Source: Poa pratensis (Eukaryota; Streptophyta; Magnoliopsida; Poales; Poaceae). From it: 64,000 bases of DNA. The position numbers and the translations under genes are program-made. Within the stretch, counting starts at the first letter, position 1, and each line of letters begins with the position of its first letter. Below, one piece after another: positions 1 to 13,255 of the stretch. The DNA lies in NCBI GenBank assembly GCA_947311845.1, contig CAMZMU010000059.1, positions 56,096,617-56,160,616 of the forward strand, read 5' to 3'. The notes under the pieces were generated by a model. It did no database searches. It was not told where the DNA came from and saw nothing but the letters and a program-made list of their open reading frames with translations.

Positions 1-3000
1 GTTAAGAGTGCATCTCGCACACAGGTTGATAAGATGCATCTTTAGCAGTGGAGAGGGAACCAAAATATAAAATGTTGCTTCCTCTTCCTTAAATCTTATT
101 TTACAGCCAACCAAGTATTTCTCTGCTTGTTGCATCGAGTACTAATGCCCACTGTCTTCTTCTGCACGAATTGGCGTGACTCCCATGGTACAAAGTTAAA
201 TGAAATGGCAAGGAATATAAAGCGTAAGCGAATTTATTTCCTAGACATGAAGCTTTCTTGCAGAACCTCTCACCCCAAGTATCATCAGTTCATGGACTTT
301 CAGGAAATAATTTCCGATGGTGGAATTTCAGTGCGGAACGAATTGTATACCGCAACTTGCTTCGGTATACCATCAGGCTATAGTGTCAAGGAGTGATTAT
401 ATTTCCAGGAGTACCTATCAAGGGCCAGTACCAAATCAGCGTGGATGAGGAACCATATCGGGCTGAAATGTGAGTCAACTTGCAGCATAAACGTGGTGCA
501 CTCTTGACGAAGGTACATATTCTTGAGACATAAGTACACCAACACAAGTGCTTCATATGAAGTAGTTATAGTGACATACACATCATACGGTTAAAATATC
601 ATGCTGGAACGAATTTAAACTTCAGTATTTTTTGTCTTAAAATGACAAAGTCAGACATGCTTACATTACTTGACAATAGGAATATTTTTTACTGAACAAG
701 ACAAGAACAATCTTTTTTGTTCACGTTGGTGTGAGCTTCCTCATAACTAACTTATACTTTAGATTCGCTTGGCAGCAAAGGTGGGAACCTTTGCAAAATA
801 TGCCTAGTTGCTTCAACAATGGAGCGCAGTTGATCCCTTCTCAACGGTGGAAATTCAAGTGGTGTTAAAAAAAATACAAGCATAAATCAACGAAATTTCG
901 GTAATTTGATACCAGAGTGATGCAAAGGTTTGCATCTGGTTTTTCTGGTGTGCTAACCCACTACATACAGCAGGAATCATATACCATTCCCCATTGCATT
1001 TTCTATGATAGGGATGGGCAATGTGGAGGGGGACAGCTCAAGCTAAAATATGTGATCTATATGCAATTTTTGTCCCTATCTAACATTAGAAGTTTAGAGC
1101 TGCATCGAGGTATTTCAAGAGACTGGTTCATCAGCCACATGATCTAGCTTTTCTTACACTGCAAATCGTAGGCTATCCTTGTGCTCTGCCTAGTCCTAGT
1201 CTCCTAGAAGCCCGCATATTCCTGCTTATTGCATATTTTTCCTCACCTTATGCACATGCTGCTACAAAAGGCGAGGATTTTATAAAGTCAAAAAACATTC
1301 TCGAAAGGTGTCAGATTTGTCGTTTTGAGAAGTATACAGTTAGGGAAGATATGAAAGCAGTAAGAAAATACTCTTCTTAAAACAATATCTACTTCATGCT
1401 ACATTCAGCTTTGTAAATCAGCAAGCTAACTCAAACACTACTCCTGCCAAGAGGAGGATGTACAATAGCAGTGACAACATAAATGTAGTCTACTTGCACT
1501 GTAACACTGATATTTTGCCAAGCAAGCTTCTGATTGAGCATGCAGTTGTGGTACATTTCCCAATTCAGCTCCCACTAGGCCAAATCACTTGGTGGAGATT
1601 ACTCACTGTACAATAAGTCCACATCAAAGCTTGAGACTTGACAGAAGTCAACTTCCAGAATGCGAGAAGGAATGTTGTGAAATGGAAGATTGTAGACACC
1701 TTTGGAACTGTGCCTTTTAAAGTAACTGGGTATTTGCATTTCCGCATGATCATTATTTTATTGGTTGACCTCTCTTGAAATTAACATATATTGCCCTTTG
1801 TACTGTTAGTTGTTGATGTACATTTTACTTTATTTGCAGTATTTTTTGTGTACATGTTTGATTCTACGTTCAGTTTAATCTTTTGAAAAGCATACTCGAA
1901 GAGAAAAAAATTAGAGATGCAAAAGGTCAGCATGCTACAGAATATAACCTATGATCAACCTTAGGTAATGGGGAAAAAACGAAGGCATTGTTTATCTCTC
2001 TTAAAACTCGGAGATGGAACATCATAATCCATGGATGACACTGGAAAATGAGTTCAAAGCTAGAGCGTCTATGTGTCTACAGCGCCGAACAATTAAAATG
2101 TCATTACCTGAAAAACTATAGCCCAACTTTATCATAGCTCAAAGCTAGAGCATGTCACTTAAATTAACTTTTAAATATTCATTGATCAGGTCATTCTGTA
2201 TGTGTTTGTTTTGTTTTGGTATCCGAATTTTATCACAGCCCTCAGTTCTCACTGGAAAAGGAAATAAGCAAACTACTGTGACTAGATCCAGACTCAGAAA
2301 AACAAAGCTGGATGTACGTTCTAACCTATGAGTAACAAACTTACCTCATAGCACCGTAGTAAAACATGTGAAAGATTTCCTTACCTTGACATCAGAAGCA
2401 AATTTGTTCTTAAGTGCATCACGCTGGCAAAAGATCGAGATCAGAATAGAATATATACTGTTCAGAAATTGCGTGCTATTGCGGTTTACACAGCCCATTT
2501 CTGAATTTATGCCAAGTTCAGCATCCAACCAACAAGTGAAATATATCATGCTACAGACTAAAATTCTCTCAAATAACATCATGTTTACAGCAAGGGGATG
2601 GATGCATCACATCACTCAAATCAATAAAGGAAAGTTCGCAAGATGCTGAAGGAACAGTGTGTTCTAGACACTCAACTTTTCAGGCAGGAAATTCCAGCTA
2701 TTTGCTGTTATTCTGAAATCCTGAACGTGAAAACACGCTCAAAGTTGGCAGAGTGGAAGAATCAAAACATTATCTCCTTTGATGTGGCCTATAGCGACAG
2801 GTTTGGTAGAGTTATTAGAGTGAGAATGTCAATAGATGGATGTCAAAGGACAGGGAAAGTAAGGTCTATGAAGGGGGGAGATTGAACAGCTAATATTTGG
2901 CAAGAAAACACAATTCTTTCACAGGAAAAATCTCAGAATTTACTGTATGTGCGTCATTGTAATAGTTGCTAGTGAATTGTGATTGCTGACTCACCATGAT

Positions 3001-4160
3001 CTTGCACAGTGTATCTTTCAGTTTAAGCTTTAGCATGGAATTAACACTGATGTTTCATGTTTTTCTTTTCTTTTATGAGATCCTTTGTGAGTAGCTATGT
3101 TTTGGAAAACAAACACCATGTCAAATACGTTACCTTCGGACAGCAACAATAACAGGACCAGGTAACTTGCTAGATAAGTAACATTAACAGGATCAAGGAC
3201 ACTTGTTTGATGTGGTCTTCGTATAAAAAAACTGCTGTCATGTTCAGCTTCTAATGATGAGTGGTGCCCAAAACTGAAATAACACGAAGTCACACATTAA
3301 GAACTAGTGTAGATTAAAGCAAGATGTTTCATGATTTACTAGTCATATCCAGATTTGACTTTGCTTTGATTTGTTTCTGCTTAGCTTAAGCAGCCTAAAG
3401 TCGAAACGAAGCTACGAACCATTGGATAGTTATCCAAAAAGAATTAAATTTGCATATTAAAAACTCAGTAAGTTAAAATATGGATAAAAGGAATCTTAGG
3501 ATGCTTTAGGAATGGATTCAGTTGGGCAACAACCTGTATTAAAAGTAACATGAAGGTATAGCAGTCTACTCTAGTAAGAAACTAATGGCAGAACTATAAG
3601 GGTCATGGAGATTGGAGAGTTTACTCGGAACAAGGATAAACAACAGACTATGGGGTGTAAGAGCGATGGTGACGAGCAGAGAAAACATTCATGGCATTAC
3701 ATAACCAAGCTTTACTACAAGCATGAGTTGTGCAGTTGTGATACTCTCTTCCCGTAGAAACAAAAATAATATAATCTTCCCTAGAAACAATAAATATAAT
3801 TCTGTCTCGGTTTGTTTGACAGCATACATGAAGATTTAATTGAGGGAATTCCTGTCTATATATATACAACAATTTAGAAGGGTTGATCCAAGATTCCATG
3901 GTATTAAATTACTACAAAAGCGATAACCATTTCAAATAACATATGAGAATACTACTTTCAAATGCAAAGTAAAGTCACTTGCTAAATAAATTAATAGAAA
4001 GTGGTGAAAATGCTGATATTTTCAAACATATATAATGCCTAGTATCTGATATTTAGCCACATGCTGAGCTAACAAGTGACCACAACAATTAGTACGCAAA
4101 GCAAAGAGATTAACTGACTGATTCATTCATATAACTAGAGAGTACACATAGAAGGGTGGC
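1..4160. other. Intergenic, no recognised gene
   Basis: About 4.1 kb of AT-rich sequence in which all reading frames are short (under 95 codons) and none resembles a family I know. One exon-like segment on the minus strand, roughly 2387-2430, has a good acceptor-like and donor-like context, but no matching neighbours were found. I see no LTR ends or terminal inverted repeats here. Confidence 0.5.
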
Positions 4161-4722
4161 TTACAAATTGTCCCAGGTCAGCCAACGTTGTTCAAAGGCA
4201 TGCCCCTGAAGGCCTTGAACGGCAGCAGACATGAAAACCAAATTGGGGTAGATGTAGGACTTATCCAATTTACTGCCCAAATCTAGGGGGATTTGGACCA
4301 GACCCAACATCTGAATTTCATAAGGCACTGGAGCCATGCCTACTCTAACAATTGTTAAGCTGCTCATGAGCATCTGACGGCCTCTCCAGTTTCCACAAAA
4401 CAGGGAATGTAAGGCTGGAATCTCCATGCCTGGGATTCTCCAAGAGTGCAGAGAACTTGCGTGTTTTACTCCCATCTTGGTCCAATGTGGCCTCGCCAGT
4501 TTCATGGGCAGTGAAATGGAGAGTGCCATTTAAGAAGACGTATCCTGACTGACCATGAAGCAACGTGCAGAAGAAGCCGGAGAGCGTCTGGGGCGTCGGA
4601 GCAGAGCGCGAGCACGCCCTGGACACGGAATTGAAGCGGCAGAGAGACCGGTAGGGAACCCGCGACAGGATCTTGGGGAGTAGGTCGCTGGGACGCTCCT
4701 CCTCCTCCTCCTCCTTCCCCAT
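4161..4722 (-). pseudogene. F-box protein gene fragment, truncated and frameshifted
   Basis: The reading frame from the ATG at 4720-4722 begins with an acidic Glu-rich stretch, then an F-box-like segment (residues about 10-40, with LLPKILSRVPYRSLCRFNSV), then a segment resembling the start of the associated C-terminal domain of grass F-box proteins (GYVFLNGTLHFTAHE). It stops after 125 codons near 4345. Complete proteins of this family usually exceed 350 residues. The bases below 4345 stay open in another frame to about 4161, which suggests a frameshift, but that frame shows no F-box-associated motif I can name. F-box proteins are substrate adaptors of SCF ubiquitin ligases. I infer a decayed or 3'-truncated copy; a missed intron is the alternative. 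Confidence 0.55.
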
Positions 4723-5107
4723 CCCGTGCCCAGCCGGCCTGGTGCTGAAAATTGTTCCGCTAGGGTTGAGATGTGCTGCTCACCGGTTCCCTTCCTCGGG
4801 TTGAAGGTTAGAAGAAGGAGAGAGAGGAGGGTAGAGAAGCTCACACCTCAAGCGCGACGGGAGTGCCGGCGACGAACGGGACGGCGGCGGCGAGCTGCTG
4901 GAGAATTTTGGAGACACGGAAAAGAATGCGCTTTTTTTTTGGTCTGGAGAGCAGACGAATTTTGAAGTGGCCTGCGTGCCTGTTTTGCCTTATTTTGGCC
5001 AGAATATTTCGAAAAGATCTGCAAAATTCAGAGTAAAAATCTAAAAAAATGTATACATGACAAAATAGCTTTATTAATAGCTATCTCATAAACAAACCTT
5101 CTAAGTA

Positions 5108-5201
5108 CTCTCTCCGGTCCAGAAAAACTGTCGCAAATATAGTTATAAAATTATACTAGGCAAGTTCATTTCTCACGACACTTTTAGTGGATCGGAGGGA
5201 G
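5108..5201. mobile_element. Stowaway MITE, 94 bp
   Basis: The ends are inverted repeats of the Stowaway type (CTCTCTCCGGTCCAGAAAAA on the left, the inverse of TTAGTGGATCGGAGGGAG on the right). TA dinucleotides flank it at 5106-5107 and 5202-5203. Stowaway MITEs are moved by mariner-like transposases; this copy has no coding capacity. Confidence 0.8.
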
Positions 5202-5203
5202 TA

Positions 5204-7134
5204 CAACTTTGCTCTAAAAGTCTAAATTAAAGACATGAGTGTCCATCGTGGGGAGATTGGTCTAGCAAGTAAACATAATGATTCCCTTCGGAAAAAAGAA
5301 AAAAAAGGTAAACATACGGGTTCCCATAAAAAAACATATATGTTCGGGAGCACTTGCTCTGTTGGTGTGAGTTCGAGCATAGGTCTTTGTTTATGCATAG
5401 TTTGGAGAAAATATCTCAAATTTGCCTTTTTACGGTGATCCAGTACACAACTGTATGTTGTAGTGTACAAGTCGTTGACACAATACACACATGTGGATGA
5501 CCTTATCCATAAACATCATGTCCCTCAGAGTAGTACAACAAAATATTACGGGTCAAACTTTTACACTTTATTGCACACTGCTAAAGATTACAAACTAGAA
5601 ATGGATATAAAGCTCAACTTCCTCCTCAACCAGTTGAGGAAGACCAAACGAACTACGATCAACTTTGGACAATTGACATGCGACTTATAAAAGCAAACTG
5701 AGAACCATTCTAATCAAACAACCTATAGCATACGGTTGCTCGACTAGGATCTCGTCTAGTACTAGACTCTCAATATCACTCCTCGGCTTCTTCTACTTCT
5801 GGTGTTGCTCCGTATGCGATAATGTAATTGATGCCTTCCACTCCTCCGGATAGATCTAGTGTTTCCTAGTATACCTCGGAATCCTCGACGATCTGCTCTC
5901 CGTCTCCGATCTCCAACATTTTACAGTCTAAACATGATAAACAATCGTCTCCCAAGGCTGAAAATCTCCTTCTCTTGGAATTTCATGCATTAGAGAGATA
6001 TCTATTTTCTTCTACTGAAGTTAATATTATCACCCAATGTACCAAGTACGGTGTTTTTTAGGCCGAGCTTCACAGATATTTGTTTTGAAAAAATTAAAAC
6101 CAAAAGTTAAACTTCTATAAATTTCGGAAGCAAATTCCTAAGTGTCAATCATGTTGAACTCTACCATTGTGTAACATCTTAATGCAAAAATCGTTAGATT
6201 TTAGAGTGTGCAATAATGATAAATGTTTGAATTTGGATAGGTGAACAGTGCATGTTTTCAGAAACTTGATTTTTTCTTCAGATTTGTCATTTTTTGTGGT
6301 GTGTAGAATACGATGAATTATAGAATGACATTTTGCATGCGTCACATCGTGGGCTGTGACGCGACAAAACCACGCTACCTCGGTTATATACATTTGATGA
6401 GATTGTAGTCCTTTCAAAGTTTGCGAATATCTAGGGCTCACTCTTTTTCACCGAAAATGAGGATAACCCCCGGCCCATGCATTAACTGACTAAATATGGC
6501 TGGTTGAGAATATGAGATGCACGTTGTTGCTCCATTTTTAGTATAATTGCTTCATCAACTGTCTATGATTTTCGAAATATGCAAATGGCTATGGCCCATA
6601 TAGTTGGGTGACTAACAATTGATGTTGAAATTCTACTATTCATGTTTCTCAAAGCAAACGATATTAGTAGAACTATCCAACTATGATCAAAACCCAAGCA
6701 TTGATGAAGAACAAAGTACGATATTTGATTTTTCTAGCATGCACAATATCGTTTTACATATGTGTAGTACAGTTGTTCAATGCCCAAATGTAAAACTGCT
6801 AGTAATAGTCATTTTATTTATTGTGTTTATTCTTGAGCTCATATGCCAATGAACTTCTACATAGGATTAGGCAATCCTAGGAACCGGGAGAAGTTTCATT
6901 TTATTCCTTGCCTTTATTTCTTGTGCTCATGTCCAATGAGCTTACATATACGATTAGACCATCCTAGGAACAAGGACAAGCTTCTCAATTCGACGAAGCG
7001 TCAACCCGCCAAATGACTCTACCATATCAACCCAGCACCAGGAACGATGTCTCTATAGCTGCCTCAAACATGTTCTGTTACAAACAAAAAAGATCATGTA
7101 ATGCACGATAATACCATGGTGTACAGGGGCGAAT
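5204..7134. other. Intergenic, no recognised gene
   Basis: AT-rich sequence between a MITE and a solo LTR. Reading frames are all below 100 codons, with no domain or splice pattern I recognise. Confidence 0.5.
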
Positions 7135-8960
7135 TGTTGGAGATATGCCCTAGAGGCAAATAAATAATAAGTATTTATCGCATTATCTCATTAAGTTTAT
7201 AATTAGTTGTATACCATGCTATAACTGTATTAATCGGAATTGTTAATACACGTGTCGTATGTAAACAAACCAGAGTCCCTAGTCAAGCCTCTACATAAAC
7301 TAGTCCATCAGTCAATGGATGATCGTGATTTCCCGATCATATTGATTCATAACAGTTGATGATGGAGTCATTTTATTAGTAGAATAATTTGATGGACATT
7401 ACCCACCAAAGTATTGCAAGAGGATCGTATCACTGAAAGTTCAACACTGCAATAGGAAAGTAACGTGATAGCTTATTCCTTAGACCATGAGATTATATCA
7501 AGTCGCTGCTTCTGGAAGATATTTTGATCGCATCAAACGTCATATCTTATATAGTGTGACAATAAAGGTGACACTTTCGGGTATTGGAAGGAAGTAGTCA
7601 GGGCAAATGATCAAGAGCGGGATTTGTTCCTCCGTGTGATGGAAAGATACTCTGGGCCCACTCGGTGAGATTATATCTATAAAGCTGCACAACGTATGAC
7701 TAGGTCATTGGAGATATAATATCACGGAAGGAGTTAAGTAACCCTTGTCGGTAACGAAATAAAACACAACATAGGATGTTGACGATCGTATCTCGGACAA
7801 AGGTAGTATCGATGGAACAGTCATACGGTTCAATGACGATTTATTCTGGAATGCACAGGGGCCGTCACAGTCATCCAGGGCTCCCTGACGGTCATTGGCG
7901 AGCGAAGGGTTTCGACCATGTCTGGAGTATTCCCGAACCGTAGGGTAACATACTTAAGGTCTTGACGACATTTTAGAGAACATTTTGGATTTATTGGAAT
8001 TATAGAAATAGGAAGAGAGAATGAATCAGAAAGGTTTCGGTGAAGTCGGAAGGGTTCCGGGGAACACCGAAGTAAGTTCGGAGTGGTCCGCAAATTGTTG
8101 CGGAGCCTCAATAGATTAAATAATATGTAATTGTGAATTATATATATATTAATATTAATTTAATATTAAATAAAATAGGAAAAATAGGCAAATTGCCTAA
8201 ATGGGCCAGGATGGCCCATGTGGGGCCGAGCCTCCATGGGAGGTGGTGCGGCTGGGCCATGGGGCCCATGGCTACCACGGTAGCCCTAGAGGCTGCCGCA
8301 CCATGTCTGCTCCATGCTCTATAGCCTAAGGATCATGAGCAGGTTTAATGCTAGAAAAAAGGGGCACCCCCTCTCCCCTAATAAATAGAGGGGCATATTA
8401 ATTGGATTAAATACACCAAAAATACAATTAATTTGTATATTGGCCTGAGGATGCCCCTCCGCCCAATTCCTCTCTCTCTCCACCTCTAGTTGTGCATGGT
8501 CCCATAAAGGACAAGCGCGCCCTTGAGAAATTCTATACCGCAGTACGACGTCGTGCTGCGGAATTCCACCCAAAGTTCTCGCTTCCGCTATCTCGGCTGG
8601 ATCGGGGAGCCCGGAGGTCATCGTCAAGGTCCATATGTGTGCGAGTGCTCGGAGGTGCCGAACAGTCAGGCTCGGCACCGGAGCATCGCCGTCGCGCCGC
8701 CTTCTTCGTCGTCGCGCCACCTTCTTCGTCGCCGCGCCACCTCTTTCTTCGTCACGCCAAGTTCTCCGTGACCTTGAGGTCGGCTATGTACGTCTTCATT
8801 GGCAACGCTTGTGCGGGAGTGTATTTCCCGCTTATCGGTCTACAAGGGTACGTGTCCGATATCTCCTCCGTTACTACATTACTACATAGTTAGATCCTTG
8901 GCTAAGTTATGGCGTAAGCTAGCTAGAATTTTTTTTTGTTTTCTGCTACGTTTCCCAACA
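7135..8960 (+). mobile_element. Solo LTR of an Angela/WIS/BARE-like Copia element
   Basis: The segment opens TGTTGGAGATATGCCCTAGA, the hallmark start of the large cereal Copia LTRs, and closes GTTTCCCAACA. It is 1826 bp, in the size range of that group. The 5-bp target duplication CGAAT is perfect (7130-7134 and 8961-8965). There is no gag, pol or second LTR between the duplications, so this is a solo LTR left by recombination between the two LTRs of a full element. Frames within it are not genes. Confidence 0.9.
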
Positions 8961-9185
8961 CGAATTTACCAGGCATTGGAGGGAATAGGACAAGTTACAA
9001 GGTTTTTACCCTAAATATATATCCATCGGTTGGGTTGGGGTTGGGGGGGGGGGCGGTGGCCCCCCTAACCTATAGTAAGCTCCACCACGTGCTACCAGCG
9101 CCGCCACTGTCTTGGCTGACGAGTCGCGGTGGGCGCTGCCGCACGACGCCGGGCTCGGTGGAGAGGCACTGGAGGTAGAGATCAC
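8961..9185. other. Spacer between two solo LTRs
   Basis: Only 225 bp separate the two solo LTRs. It holds a G-run near 9041-9051 followed by a C-run and a GC-rich tail. It is presumably old target DNA, possibly itself a transposon end, and carries no gene. Confidence 0.4.
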
Positions 9186-10814
9186 TGGTGGCTCTAGGTT
9201 AATAGTGCCAGAAACAATGCTTGTACGTCACACGTCAGTTGGGAACCCCAAGAGGAAGGTATGATGAGTGCAGCAGTAAGTTTTCCCTCAGTATGAAACC
9301 AAGGTTTAATCGGACCAGTAGGAAAACGAGGTTTGCTTCGAAGGTGTTGGTGGAGGAGTGTAGTGTGGTGCAACACCAGGGATTCCGGTGCCAACGTGGA
9401 ACCTGCACAACACAATCAAACTACTTTGCCCCAACTTAACAGTGAGGTTGTCAATCTCACCGGCTTGCTGAAAATAAAGGGTTAAACGTATCGAATGGAA
9501 GATGATGTTTGTTTGCATAAAACAGTAGAGAACAATGATTGCAGTAGATTGTATTTCAGATGTAAAAGAATGGACCGGGGTCCACAGTTCACCAGTGGTG
9601 TCTCTCCAATAAGATAACTAACATGCTGGGTAAACAAATTACAGCTGGGCAATTGACAATTGATAAGTGCATATAACATGCATGTGTGAGCTGTGGTGTC
9701 TACTATGAGATTCATTTGGGCATTACGACAAAGTACATAGACCGCTATCCAGCATGCATCTATGCCAAAATAGTCCACCTTCAGGTTAACATCTGTACCC
9801 CTTCCAGTATTAAGTTGCAAGCAACAGACAATTGCATTAAGTAATGTGCGTAATGTAAACAATACATTCATCCTTGAATAAAGCATTGCTGTTTTACCCC
9901 TAGTGGCAACAACACATCTACAACCTTAGAACTTGTTGTCACTATCCCAGGTTAAATAGAGGTTGAACCCAACTATCATGCATAAATACCCCCTCTTGGA
10001 GTTACAAGTATTCACGTGGCCAAGGCTTCAACAAGTAACGGAGAGCATGCAAGATCACAAATGACATAGACATGATAATATAATATTCAGCTTCACATAG
10101 GTATCAATATAAGTCAGATCCCAGCAAACACAACATGTAGCATTACAATAAGATGATCTTGATCATGATAGGCAGCTCACAAGATCTAAACATGATGACA
10201 CAAGTGGAGAAGACAACCATCTAGCTACTGCTATGGACCCATAGTCCAAGGATGAACTACTCACGCATCACTCCGGAGGCGGGCATGGCGATGTAGAGCC
10301 CTCCGGTGATGATTCCCCTCTCCGGCAGGGTGCCGGGAAGAGCTTCAGAAACCCCCGAGTTAGGGTTGACGACGGCGGCGGCAGCGAATATGTTCTGGAT
10401 GAAAGGCTCGGTGTTTTAGGGTTTTCGCGTCTCGGGGAATAAATAGGCGAAGGGGCGATGTCGGCGGACCCCCGAGGGACCCAAACCACCTCCAGGCGCG
10501 GCTGTGGGCCCAGCCGCGCCACCATGTGGTTTGGCCTCCTCGTGGCTCATCTTCGTCTCTCCTTCGGACTCCGTGTACGTGCTGGAAAAATAGGGACCTG
10601 GCCTTTTGTTTCGTGCAATTCCGAGAATATTTCCAGAAGTAACTTTCTGAAACCAAAAACTGCAGAAAACAGGGAACTGACACTGTGGCATCTTGTTAAT
10701 AGGTTAGTCCCAGAAAATGCATAAAAGTGATACGAAGTGTATATAAAACATGTAGCAAATGGTATAATACAAGCATGGAACAGCAGAAATTATGGATACG
10801 TTGGAGACGTATCA
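9186..10814 (-). mobile_element. Solo LTR of an unidentified LTR retrotransposon
   Basis: On the minus strand the segment starts TGATACGTCTCCAACG (from 10814 downward) and ends in CCACCA at 9186, giving the canonical TG...CA ends. The target duplication ATCAC is perfect (9181-9185 and 10815-10819). Length is 1629 bp with no coding region and only one LTR copy, hence a solo LTR. The TGATACGTCTCC start is common among large cereal LTR families, probably Gypsy-type, but I cannot name the family with certainty. Confidence 0.82.
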
Positions 10815-10960
10815 ATCACCGGAGAGGCGCCGACATGCTCTGTCCCGCGACATCGCCGTCTTCTCTGGACGCCATCCGCCACCGCCTCCGTGAAGATTCG
10901 CGAGGGACTGCTGTGAGAGGTGGTTGGAACGGAACACAACGACTGCGTTCATCGTCGCCC

Positions 10961-10963
<3 letters not shown>

Positions 10964-11017
<54 letters not shown>
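10964..11017. repeat. (CT)n microsatellite, about 27 units
   Basis: An almost pure CT dinucleotide run. The frames that cross it, Ser-Leu repeats on plus and Arg-Glu repeats on minus, are artefacts of the repeat. Confidence 0.95.
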
Positions 11018-11020
<3 letters not shown>

Positions 11021-12714
11021 GAGGTGACGCCAGCGGTGGCGGCGGTTCCACCTAGGTTTCTCCCTAGGTCAAGGTCAGGCGTGGTGAGGTCCTGTACAGG
11101 AGGGAGTGCGGGGACGGGGAGGTGGGCATTGGGTAGTCATCGCAGTTTTGTTGATGCACGCGTGGCACTATCGTGACCTTCCGTTGTGGATCGAACGAGA
11201 AACCAGCGATTTGATCCTCAAAGTAGCGGGCCTAGGACATTGGGGCCGAGTGGCCGACCCATGGACGGTCAAAAATGATTTATACTGGGATCGTACGTCC
11301 AAAACAGATGGTGGCGTGAGAGAGCTACGGTTTGTCTCAGTTATAATGTCCCTAATTTCTATTAGTTATACCCGTGAAAAAAAAAATTCCATCACTGAGC
11401 CAAAATAATTGTTTTTAAGCCTACCCTCTATTGTCCTTGTGGATTCGCTACTGCCTACGTGTAGGGCGTCGCAGACCAACTTCCCTAACATTTCTACTAG
11501 TTCGGGTTTTGGGTGTCCCTGCTAGGTGAGCCCTTCGAAACGAATAGAAAAAGACTAGAAGCGGCAAGGATATTCGAACCAGAGAGATTCAGGAGGAAGA
11601 AACGAACACCCTAACAAGTGTGTCATTTGCTACTTGATGCAAATTTCGGGCAAATAGCTCGTGAAAGTAAACCCTAGTATGGACAACCTGGGAGCCAAAT
11701 AGTAAGCACGCCGTTGGGCAGCTAATTTTCAACTTTTAACACACTCTGGACGCAAGATTAATAAACATAAGTGTAGTTTGCATTGAACTTCCTTGCACTC
11801 TTCCGCTCCATGTTTTTGCTTTATAAAGTCACATGTGAGAGCGGTGTTTGGAGTAGATTGCCCCCACCTTATTCATATGTCCGGACTTTTGGGTGAACTA
11901 TTTGGTGGTTGTAACGAGATCTGGTATAGTTTAAGCTAAGGTCTAGTTTGACTTTGCGGCTGTCACAATAACCGGGACAATTTATGCGAAGGTTTCAAGT
12001 AAACATACATGTTCAAGACATACAAAAAACTATCTCGATTAATGGTCTCATGTTAATTACCAAATGGATTTCCGTTTATTGTGAAGCTTTTGCATATCTA
12101 TTCCACTTTGTGCTCAAATTTAAGAAAAACCACTGTTCATTTTCACCGCTCCATAGGTCTACATGGAGATCTAAGAGCAGGTGTTGACTCTCTCACTCCA
12201 GCAGCTTTGTCACCCGCGCTGATTGAGTGATCCACGCGGACGCGAGGCACGTCCCATCGTCGTCAGCATGCTGACAGAGGGAGCAGCTGTTTAATCTACT
12301 CTCGTTCTTGATTCATCCACGCGCTCCACGCGAGGTTCACCAATCTGTAGGAGAAATGCAATCCCTCATGCAAATTGGCCCCCCGGCACTATCTATGCCA
12401 TCCATATGCGGTCTATAGTTGGAGATTCGTGCTAGCGTTTTTGCAAAATTCCCCTTTCACCTCTGTACTGTCCAATTTTTTTGAGTCCATGACATTTTGC
12501 AGAACGTCCCGAACGTTTTCATATATTTGTACAAGTTTCGTTGCCGTTTAACGTCTCACATAAATCCAGAAACTGATTTTCTGTCTAAATCAAACTATTT
12601 TGCACCGTTTCAAAGATTCATCAATAACTGATACAAAATTCTCATAAACATTTTTTATTGAACTATTTTTTGATTGAATATTTTCGCAAGAGCTTGATAG
12701 CACAAGTACAATAG
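11018..12714. other. Intergenic, no recognised gene
   Basis: Mixed-composition sequence without a frame over about 100 codons and without recognisable transposon ends. Confidence 0.45.
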
Positions 12715-13246
12715 CATAGGCGGAGCTACGTTGAGGTCAGGGGGGGCCGCCGCCCCCCCAGCCCAAACTTATTTTTTTGATTACTGCTTATTTGTTTGCT
12801 AATGTTGCAACCAATCAGAACATTTGGCCCCCCAGCTGCTATGGGCCTTGGGATTTGGCCCCGTCAGAAAGCGACGCACTAGGAAATTACCATCATGAAC
12901 ATGTAAAAACAGACAACAGCATGCTCTCGGCTGTCTCGCACATCCGCGCATACGGCGATTGGCGACCAACCTGAATCGCCCCGTCGCGCCCGGCCTCCGA
13001 CCAGACTGCCGACGAACAGCAGCAGCGACTCTAAAGCGAGTGAAGACACACCCCCTCCCCACTGCCCTGGCCCCCATCTCCCCCATCACGGCGGCCGGCG
13101 ACCAGTAGGCATCTGCAGACTGTAGCGTCCCGACGGCGAGAGGCGAGCAGTACACCACGCAGCTCCGCCGTTGAGCAGACGCTGAGGCTTTTTCTTTTTC
13201 TTTTTTGTCGTTCGCCCCCCCAATTTTTTTTTCAAGCTCCGCCACT
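12715..13246. mobile_element. Mutator-type non-autonomous element with 9-bp target duplication
   Basis: The ends are short imperfect inverted repeats sharing GGCGGAGCT (12719-12727 region, and the inverse near 13234-13242). The element is flanked by the identical 9-bp sequence GTACAATAG at 12706-12714 and 13247-13255. A 9-bp duplication is the signature of Mutator-like transposition. The inside has facing G/C homopolymer tracts near both ends and a GC-rich core with no transposase. The frames inside look spurious. Confidence 0.7.
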
Positions 13247-13255
13247 GTACAATAG

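Noticed and set aside
9030..9110. Second Mutator-type element suggested by G/C tracts and AGCTCCACCAC
   Set aside because: No 9-bp duplication or partner terminus could be found in the short spacer.
10727..11176. 149-codon frame with Ser-Leu repeats
   Set aside because: It is created by the CT microsatellite and by parts of the solo LTR; no coding signal outside the repeat.
12799..13245. 148-codon minus frame
   Set aside because: It lies wholly inside a Mutator-type MITE and has no conserved domain; GC-rich composition explains its length.
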